NCBI GenBank assembly: GCA_008501545.1
Contig: QQUM01000473.1
Location: forward strand, 1 to 11,652
Length of the DNA stretch: 11,652 nucleotides
Direction of reading: 5' to 3'
Source of the DNA: Calditrichota bacterium
GTDB lineage: Bacteria > Zhuqueibacterota > Zhuqueibacteria > Zhuqueibacterales > Geothermadaptataceae
In this document: in pieces, positions 6,708 to 11,652 of the stretch
Layout: each line of letters starts with the position of its first letter
Numbering within the stretch: the first letter of the stretch is position 1
Program-made: the position numbers and the translations under genes
Notes under the pieces: model-generated
Told to the model about the DNA's origin: nothing
Databases searched by the model: none
What the model saw: only the letters and a program-made list of their open reading frames with translations

Positions 6708-7563
6708 TGAGGCCATTCTCACAATAAGTCGTCAATCTATCGACATTCTGCTGTTCAATTCCGTATTTGCCCAGCGGATCAACCCGCTTTTTTAAGGTAT
6801 GAAAGTCTGAACCGCCAGTTACAAGCAATCCACATTCATATGCAATTTGACGAAGCAGTGCAGTTGTTCGCTTTGTGTGTCGTGGATGTATGATTTCAAT
6901 TCCATCCAATCCATCTCGCTTCATCTGGCGAATTTCATTTTCTTTCCATTCAGTCCCGGGATGGGCCAAAACCGCAGCACCACCACTCGCATGAATAACT
7001 TCAAATAATTCCCCGGGATGTTGTATCGTTTTTTTCTCGTATGCCGGCGCGCCATCCCCTATCCACTGATTAAAAGCTGCCTGATAAGATCCAACAACGC
7101 CCGCCTCAACCATCGCTTTGGCGATATGCGGTCTCCCAATTGTCCCATCACCGGCTTTATCGAGTATTTTATCGATGTTTACTTTAATTCCATGCTTCGC
7201 AAGGCTTTCAACAATCAATTCAGTGCGCTTCAACCGCTGTTCATTAACTTCCGATAAATAATCGCTTAAAATTGTATTGTCTCCGTCAAGATAGTAACCA
7301 AGAATGTGAATTTCACGATCATTATTGTTCGTCCCAAGTTCAATTCCGGGTATGACAGCAATTCCGAATTCATCGCCGGCAGCTTTCGCTTCAGCTGTTC
7401 CGGCGAGTGTATCATGGTCTGTTATTGCAATAGTTTTTATGTTTCGACGTGCACACAATTTCACCAATTGGGTCGGAGTGAGCTCGCCATCACTAGCGTT
7501 CGTATGCAGGTGTAAGTCAGCAATTTCGGTTTTTTTTTTAACGACTGAATTAAAGTTAATCAT
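6700..7563 (-). CDS. PHP-domain phosphoesterase (RNase AM / nucleoside 3',5'-bisphosphatase-like, YciV/TrpH family)
   Basis: PHP-domain enzymes of this type are metal-dependent phosphoesterases. Characterised relatives remove phosphate from 3',5'-bisphosphonucleotides or trim 5' ends of rRNA. All metal motifs are present in the 287 residues: DLHLHTNASDG (Asp16, His18, His20), TDHD (48-51), PGIELGT (Glu75), HILGYYLD (His86), GRPHIAK (His146), LAHPG (His201), IIHPRH (His226) and GGSDFHT (Asp253, His255). The inserted helical region between the early and late motifs (about 95-180) is typical of this subfamily. The only reasonable start is the ATG at 7563, though its ribosome binding site is weak. 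It lies 32 bp after tatC and overlaps the next gene. An A10 run at codons 10-13 is a possible slippage site. The family is clear; the exact substrate is not. Confidence 0.88.
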   Translation of the reverse strand: MINFNSVVKKKTEIADLHLHTNASDGELTPTQLVKLCARRNIKTIAITDHDTLAGTAEAKAAGDEFGIAVIPGIELGTNNNDREIHILGYYLDGDNTILSDYLSEVNEQRLKRTELIVESLAKHGIKVNIDKILDKAGDGTIGRPHIAKAMVEAGVVGSYQAAFNQWIGDGAPAYEKKTIQHPGELFEVIHASGGAAVLAHPGTEWKENEIRQMKRDGLDGIEIIHPRHTKRTTALLRQIAYECGLLVTGGSDFHTLKKRVDPLGKYGIEQQNVDRLTTYCENGLNA

Positions 7564-7595
7564 AATATTGTATTAAAATCCGCTGTTTGCCCCAT

Positions 7596-8423
7596 TCATA
7601 CGACTGCAGTCGATTCACTATCATCATTTTGTTTCTTTCTTTCGACAAACCGGCTTACATAGATGCTTAATTCGTACAATGCAAGCAAAGGGATTGCTAA
7701 AGCCATTTGCGTAAACACATCTGGTGGTGTAACAAAAGCAGAAATGATGAAAATACCCACTATGCTATAGCTTCGTTTCTCACGCATACCCTGGGATGTC
7801 ACTATTCCCATTTTTGTCAGAAAAAATGCTAATATTGGCAATTCGAAGACAAGTCCAAATGTCAAAATGAGCAAAACAACAAAACTCATGTATTCATTAA
7901 TCGTTATTGTTGCTTGCAAACTTTCACTTTGAAACCCGAGTAAAAATGCAAGTCCAAATCGCAAAACAACTGCCCAACAGAACAAGGCACCAACCAGAAA
8001 GAAAAAGGTTGATGCAGCAATGATTTTTGGTACAATTCGCTTCTCTTTTTCCAAAAGACCGGGTGCAACAAACTGCCAAATTTGATAAAAAATATACGGT
8101 AACATAAAAATGAGCCCGGCAAAAATCGACACCTTAATCTGAATCATAAATCCTTCGGTTGGTGCCAAATAAATCAATTTTGCTCTTTCAACAGCATCAG
8201 TGCCACCACTACGCTCGGCATACATTCTCACGGCAGCATCAAATGGAACCTGTAAAAAATACAAAATATGTTCAGCAAAAAAGAAAGCGACAATTGCGCC
8301 TATTAATATTGCAGCAACACTCCGGATAAGACGCCAACGTAACTCTTCAAGATGTTGTAAAAAAGGCATTTCTGCTGCTTTAAAGTCACTTTTTGCCGAA
8401 TTAGTTTTCTTTTCTTCGCTCAT
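7596..8423 (-). CDS. tatC: Sec-independent protein translocase TatC
   Basis: TatC is the polytopic inner-membrane core of the twin-arginine translocase and binds the RR signal peptide of folded exported proteins. The 275 residues begin with a charged cytoplasmic tail, then the signature FLQHLEELRWRL (21-32). About six membrane segments follow, near 33-53, 98-118, 131-153, 169-190, 209-222 and 228-246. Conserved elements are APTEGF (Glu90), QFVAPGLLEKEK, FELPI (Glu184) and TPPD (222-225). The first external loop (about 55-88) is around a dozen residues longer than in E. coli by eye. The ATG lies 8 bp after the nrdR stop with only a weak AGG nearby, so translational coupling to nrdR is likely. 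tatA and tatB are absent from the window and must be encoded elsewhere. Confidence 0.97.
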   Translation of the reverse strand: MSEEKKTNSAKSDFKAAEMPFLQHLEELRWRLIRSVAAILIGAIVAFFFAEHILYFLQVPFDAAVRMYAERSGGTDAVERAKLIYLAPTEGFMIQIKVSIFAGLIFMLPYIFYQIWQFVAPGLLEKEKRIVPKIIAASTFFFLVGALFCWAVVLRFGLAFLLGFQSESLQATITINEYMSFVVLLILTFGLVFELPILAFFLTKMGIVTSQGMREKRSYSIVGIFIISAFVTPPDVFTQMALAIPLLALYELSIYVSRFVERKKQNDDSESTAVV

Positions 8424-8431
8424 TGCCTATT

Positions 8432-8878
8432 TCAATCTAATTCATGTAAAACATCGATAAATTCTGCTTTATCCTGAAAATTTTGATAAACCGAGGCAAA
8501 ACGTATGTAAGCTATTTCATCAATTGCTTTTAACTCACCCATGACCATTCTACCAATATCGTCACTGCTTACTTCATACACGTGTTTGTCACGAATTTTC
8601 AGTTCAATTTTATCAACTAAACTTTCGACACTTTCGACAGCCACAGGTCGTTTTTTACAAGAAAGGAGCAGTCCCATTCGGATTTTTTCACGATCAAAAA
8701 CTTCCCGGCGGTTATCATCTTTAATAACCATCAGCGGAACTTCTTCAACAAATTCCTTTGTTGTAAATCGTTGCTTGCATTCAAGACACTGCCGGCGGCG
8801 ACGTATAACACGTCCTTCACTACTCGAACGTGAATCCAACACTTTACTGTTCTTGCTATCACAAAATGGACAATTCAT
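8432..8878 (-). CDS. nrdR: Transcriptional repressor NrdR
   Basis: NrdR senses ATP/dATP through an ATP-cone and represses ribonucleotide reductase genes at paired NrdR boxes. The 148-residue length is normal. The N-terminal zinc ribbon has Cys3, Cys6, Cys31 and Cys34 (CPFC and CLEC), with the typical basic RVIRRRRQ before the second pair. The ATP-cone spans about 48-138 (PLMVIKDDNRREVFDREKI through AYIRFASVYQNF). AGGTAG lies 5 nt before the ATG. The gene starts 16 bp after glyA and is followed by tatC after 8 bp. Pairing with glyA makes sense, since both touch deoxynucleotide supply. No nrd gene and no evident NrdR box pair are in the window, so its targets lie elsewhere. Confidence 0.98.
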   Translation of the reverse strand: MNCPFCDSKNSKVLDSRSSSEGRVIRRRRQCLECKQRFTTKEFVEEVPLMVIKDDNRREVFDREKIRMGLLLSCKKRPVAVESVESLVDKIELKIRDKHVYEVSSDDIGRMVMGELKAIDEIAYIRFASVYQNFQDKAEFIDVLHELD

Positions 8879-8894
8879 ATTCTACCTGCATGAA

Positions 8895-10181
8895 TTAGAA
8901 ATCGTAAAGAGGAAATCTAATGCATATGTCTTTCACTTGTTCACAAACTTTGGTACGTACTTTTTCATTTTCGATGTTACGGAGTACTTTATCGATCAGA
9001 AATGCGATTTCATTCATCTCTTCTTCCCGCATCCCTCTCGTTGTCAAAGCCGCTGTTCCAATTCGGATGCCACTCGTCACGAATGGGCTTTCAGGATCAA
9101 AGGGCACCATATTTTTATTCGTTGTGATGCCTGCCATCTCCAAAGCATGCTCGGCAGCTTTTCCCGTCAGTTTATTCGAACGCAAATCGAGCAGGATGAG
9201 ATGATTGTCTGTTCCTCCTGACACAATCTCATAGCCAAGATTTTTCAATTTTTCTGATAAAGCTTTCGCATTCGCAATAACCTGCCTTGCATAGGTTGAA
9301 AATTCTGGCTTCGCAACTTCTTTAAACGCAACTGCTTTGGCAGCAATCACATGCATTAGCGGGCCACCCTGAAATCCCGGGAAAATATTGGAATCGATTA
9401 TTTCGGACCATTTCTTTTTACGCCCTTTTGGTGTAGAAACTCCTATGTCATTTTCTGCATCCTTACCAATCAGTATCAAACCACCGCGTGGTCCGCGCAA
9501 CGTTTTATGCGTTGTTGATGTAACGATATGGCAATATGGCACCGGACTTTGCAAGAGACCTGCAGCTATCAAACCTGCAGGATGTGCCATGTCGGCCATG
9601 AGTTTTGCGCCAACTTCATCAGCTATCTGGCGAAAAGTAATATAATCAATTTCACGGGAATAGGCACTTGCGCCAGCAACAATGATTTTAGGCTTCTCTT
9701 TTCTTGCTAAATCTCGCACCTGGTCCATGTCAATCAACCCGGTTTCGCGCTCAACACCATATGATATTATACGAAATACCCTACCAGAAAAATTTACCGG
9801 GCTGCCATGCGTCAAATGCCCACCATGCGCAAGGTCCATCCCAAGAATCGTGTCACCAGGTTTAAGCACTGAAAAATATGCTGCGATATTCGCCTGAGAA
9901 CCGGAGTGTGGTTGCACATTCGCATGATCAGCCCCAAAGATTTTTTTTACCCGATCGCGTGCTAAATCTTCAACAACATCGACGTGCTCGCAACCGCCAT
10001 AATACCGCTTTTGCGGGTATCCTTCCGCATATTTATTTGTCATCGGCTGTCCCATTGCTTCGAGTACAGCACGGCTGACAAAATTTTCTGATGCGATCAG
10101 TTCCAGTGTATTATTTTGCCGTGCAATTTCATTTGCAATGGCCTGAGCTACTTCGGTGTCTGTCTTTTGTAAAAATTCCAA
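8895..10181 (-). CDS. glyA: Serine hydroxymethyltransferase
   Basis: This PLP enzyme converts serine and tetrahydrofolate to glycine and 5,10-methylene-tetrahydrofolate, the main one-carbon entry point. The 428 residues show [11 protein letters not shown] (26-36), [13 protein letters not shown] (51-63), PHSGSQAN (91-98), Asp197 and His200 (MADMAHPAG), and the Schiff-base Lys226 in [14 protein letters not shown]. The start is TTG at 10181: AAGGA lies 8 nt upstream, an in-frame TAA lies farther upstream with no ATG or GTG between, and the N-terminus ([12 protein letters not shown]) matches the family. The last residues ([16 protein letters not shown]) are a normal SHMT C-terminus. It is the first gene of a cluster with nrdR, tatC, the PHP enzyme and the hydrolase, with gaps of 32 bp or less throughout. 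Confidence 0.97.
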   Translation of the reverse strand: MEFLQKTDTEVAQAIANEIARQNNTLELIASENFVSRAVLEAMGQPMTNKYAEGYPQKRYYGGCEHVDVVEDLARDRVKKIFGADHANVQPHSGSQANIAAYFSVLKPGDTILGMDLAHGGHLTHGSPVNFSGRVFRIISYGVERETGLIDMDQVRDLARKEKPKIIVAGASAYSREIDYITFRQIADEVGAKLMADMAHPAGLIAAGLLQSPVPYCHIVTSTTHKTLRGPRGGLILIGKDAENDIGVSTPKGRKKKWSEIIDSNIFPGFQGGPLMHVIAAKAVAFKEVAKPEFSTYARQVIANAKALSEKLKNLGYEIVSGGTDNHLILLDLRSNKLTGKAAEHALEMAGITTNKNMVPFDPESPFVTSGIRIGTAALTTRGMREEEMNEIAFLIDKVLRNIENEKVRTKVCEQVKDICIRFPLYDF

Positions 10182-10189
10182 CTTCTTGT

Positions 10190-10194
10190 TCCTT
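10190..10194 (-). promoter_or_regulatory. Ribosome binding site for the glyA TTG start
   Basis: AAGGA lies 8 nt before the TTG. No ATG or GTG is available between this codon and the upstream in-frame stop. Confidence 0.6.
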
Positions 10195-10241
10195 GGGATA
10201 TTGAATAATTAGGAGGAGAATGTATTTGAATACAAACAGAA

Positions 10242-10265
10242 TGTGCCCGGAAGAGTCCGGGCACA
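10242..10265 (-). terminator. Intrinsic terminator after the TPR lipoprotein gene
   Basis: A perfect 10-bp GC-rich stem (TGTGCCCGGA and its complement) has a 4-nt loop. On the minus strand a T-rich stretch (TTCTGTTTGT) follows. It lies 45 bp beyond the stop codon at 10311 and separates this unit from glyA. Confidence 0.75.
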
Positions 10266-10310
10266 ATAATATAACGAGGTTTTTCTAAGTTTCAGATGGG
10301 GTGATGAAGG

Positions 10311-11585
10311 TTATTTCACCATCCAATGATAACACGCAGCAACCGAATCACTCAGTTTCTTACTTTTATGCAAAAATTTATCACCTTTTGTCGGCAATAC
10401 GGTTGCTAACGCATCTTTATAAGAACGAGCGAGCTCAGCAACACGCATATCTTTAAGCGCTTTGCTATACTCTGCAGCTGCCATTTCATAAGCCAGCTTA
10501 TCGTAATAGTTCGCACCAGCACGGCCTGCTTTGCTCTGGCAATTATCAACGGTTAATTCATAACATCTTCCAATAACTATATTGGCTTTACCGTAGCTAC
10601 GCTGTGCTCTCAGTGCTTTCCGAGCAAGAGAACGTGCGCGAGAGAGTTCGCCTAATTCCTTGTAACAATCGGCTTGCTCAGTAAGAAACTCTGCATTGTT
10701 TGCATCGGTTTTCAAAATTTTTGCATATTCGCCGATTGCATTGCGATATTGTTCATTTGTTTTATAAAAACCAGCAAGCTCTTTTCGTGCAGCTACATCT
10801 GTTGGCGTCAGAGCAAGAATTTTATTCATATAATTAATTGCATTAGGCCAATCCCGTTGATCACGGTAATAGTTGGTCAAATCCCATAACGCCTGCTTAT
10901 TTTTTGGATCTTTTACCAGTATTTCTTCCCAGCCAGAAATTTGCGCTTCCTGGTTGCCTGTCTGGCTGTAGAGACCATTTAACGTTTGGCGATATTCAAG
11001 ATTTTCCGGTTTTAATTGGACTAGCTGCTTATAAATGCCAATCGCGTCTTCGATTTGATCAGACTTCCGGTAAAGTGTTCCAAGTGCAACAAGATCGTTT
11101 TCTTTACCAGGATCAAGTTTTATAACTTTTTCATAGGAAGTGATTGCCTTTTTTTCCATGTATCTACTGGAGTAGATATGCCCGAGGCTCCGGTTAAGGA
11201 AGATATTATCGGGATCTTCCTTTAATCCATGTTCGTACACAACTTGTGCAGAGTCCGGCTTGCCAAGCTCAAAATAAGTTCTTCCCAAAAGATTATATAC
11301 GGAAAGAAATGTCTTGTACTTGTCGAGTTCGATTACTTTCCAAAAATAAGGAACCACACGGGTGTATTCCTTATTCTTGTAGTTTTCGTAGCCAAGGCTC
11401 CAGTTTTTCTTTAACTCAAAATCTCTGGCAATTGAATCCTGGCGGGCTTCTTCACGTGCTTTCGCATCTAACTCGGCTTGTGATACTTTGGGTGTTGGAG
11501 CACAACTCCAGATAGCTGCTAAAAAGAAGCTAAAAAGTACAATCCCATAGACCACTGATTTGAAATCTTTACTTTGTGAACGCAT
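10311..11585 (-). CDS. TPR-repeat lipoprotein
   Basis: The 424-residue protein begins with a basic stretch and a hydrophobic segment (VVYGIVLFSFFLAAIW), then Ser-Cys28. This is a lipoprotein signal peptide, with IWSC as the lipobox and an unusual Trp at -2. A charged linker rich in Ala, Glu and Arg follows. About eight or nine tandem tetratricopeptide repeats run from about residue 60 to 350, with recognisable helix pairs such as NLLGRTYFELGKPDSA and LGTLYRKSDQIEDAIGIYKQ. The C-terminal part (after NCQSKAGRAGANYYDKLAYE) ends PTKGDKFLHK through CYHWMVK, a tail resembling TPR proteins of Bacteroidetes-like phyla. It is probably membrane-anchored on the periplasmic side and acts as a protein-interaction scaffold; no enzyme motif is visible. 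GGGAGGA lies 8 nt before the ATG. It is apparently transcribed alone or from beyond the window's right edge. Confidence 0.85.
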   Translation of the reverse strand: MRSQSKDFKSVVYGIVLFSFFLAAIWSCAPTPKVSQAELDAKAREEARQDSIARDFELKKNWSLGYENYKNKEYTRVVPYFWKVIELDKYKTFLSVYNLLGRTYFELGKPDSAQVVYEHGLKEDPDNIFLNRSLGHIYSSRYMEKKAITSYEKVIKLDPGKENDLVALGTLYRKSDQIEDAIGIYKQLVQLKPENLEYRQTLNGLYSQTGNQEAQISGWEEILVKDPKNKQALWDLTNYYRDQRDWPNAINYMNKILALTPTDVAARKELAGFYKTNEQYRNAIGEYAKILKTDANNAEFLTEQADCYKELGELSRARSLARKALRAQRSYGKANIVIGRCYELTVDNCQSKAGRAGANYYDKLAYEMAAAEYSKALKDMRVAELARSYKDALATVLPTKGDKFLHKSKKLSDSVAACYHWMVK

Positions 11586-11652
11586 TTAATACGTCCTCCC
11601 TCGCTCATTCATGTTTTATTTTTTAATTTCTTACATTCCAAAAAGATATCGA

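Noticed and set aside
8541..9221. 226-codon plus-strand open frame opposite nrdR and glyA
   Set aside because: It is antisense to two strongly conserved genes and Ser/Arg/Thr-rich in the way shadow frames are, with no family motif.
10211..10288. 22-codon plus-strand frame starting at 10220 behind a perfect AGGAGGAG
   Set aside because: The frame runs through the terminator hairpin of the opposite-strand gene, the spacer to the ATG is only about 3 nt, and the peptide has no recognisable character. The purine-rich run is more likely chance.
11586..11652. Possible promoter before the TPR lipoprotein gene (TTGGAA, 17 bp, TAAAAC)
   Set aside because: Both boxes match poorly and the window ends nearby, so a promoter farther upstream cannot be excluded.
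1..11652. CRISPR array, insertion sequence, tRNA or rRNA, toxin-antitoxin or defence genes
   Set aside because: No regularly spaced repeats, terminal inverted repeats with a transposase, cloverleaf-like blocks or matching protein families were seen on either strand.

Overview
The window is an ordinary housekeeping segment of a bacterial chromosome with moderately low GC. All but two of its genes lie on the minus strand. The partial gene at the left edge ends in a QNYPNPF-type, FlgD-like C-terminal domain. Such tails are common on secreted proteins of the Fibrobacteres-Chlorobi-Bacteroidetes superphylum and neighbours such as Calditrichota, KSB1-type lineages, Ignavibacteria and Marinimicrobia. 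A bacillithiol synthase (BshC), a lactate-dehydrogenase-like malate dehydrogenase and a TPR lipoprotein fit the same broad group. I cannot place the organism more precisely from sequence alone.

Layout. 1-404 (+): C-terminal end of a secreted or surface protein. 618-2234 (+): bshC. It is convergent with mdh (2402-3325, -), and a 14-bp hairpin lies between the two. 3590-5819 (-): transcribed as rng, rplU, rpmA (RNase G, L21, L27), closed by a strong intrinsic terminator that includes the rpmA stop codon. 5820-6077: a 258-bp leader or spacer with a candidate promoter, two abutting hairpins and an operator-like inverted repeat. 6078-10181 (-): a tightly packed cluster transcribed as glyA, nrdR, tatC, a PHP phosphoesterase and a metallo-beta-lactamase-fold hydrolase. 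10182-10310: spacer with the terminator of the next unit. 10311-11585 (-): a TPR lipoprotein.

Functions. RNase G with L21 and L27 links ribosome assembly and rRNA or mRNA processing. GlyA makes 5,10-methylene-tetrahydrofolate, which thymidylate synthesis needs. NrdR represses ribonucleotide reductase genes. The PHP protein probably handles small nucleotides or RNA ends. TatC is the core of twin-arginine export. BshC completes the thiol cofactor bacillithiol, and Mdh belongs to the TCA cycle.

No gap between genes exceeds 300 bases. I found no mobile element, CRISPR array, tRNA, rRNA or defence system, and nothing that I would call a new multi-gene system. The most interesting signals are RNA-level: the tandem hairpins directly downstream of a candidate rng promoter, and two mutually exclusive hairpins between rng and rplU. 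Two large genes (rng and glyA) appear to start at TTG.
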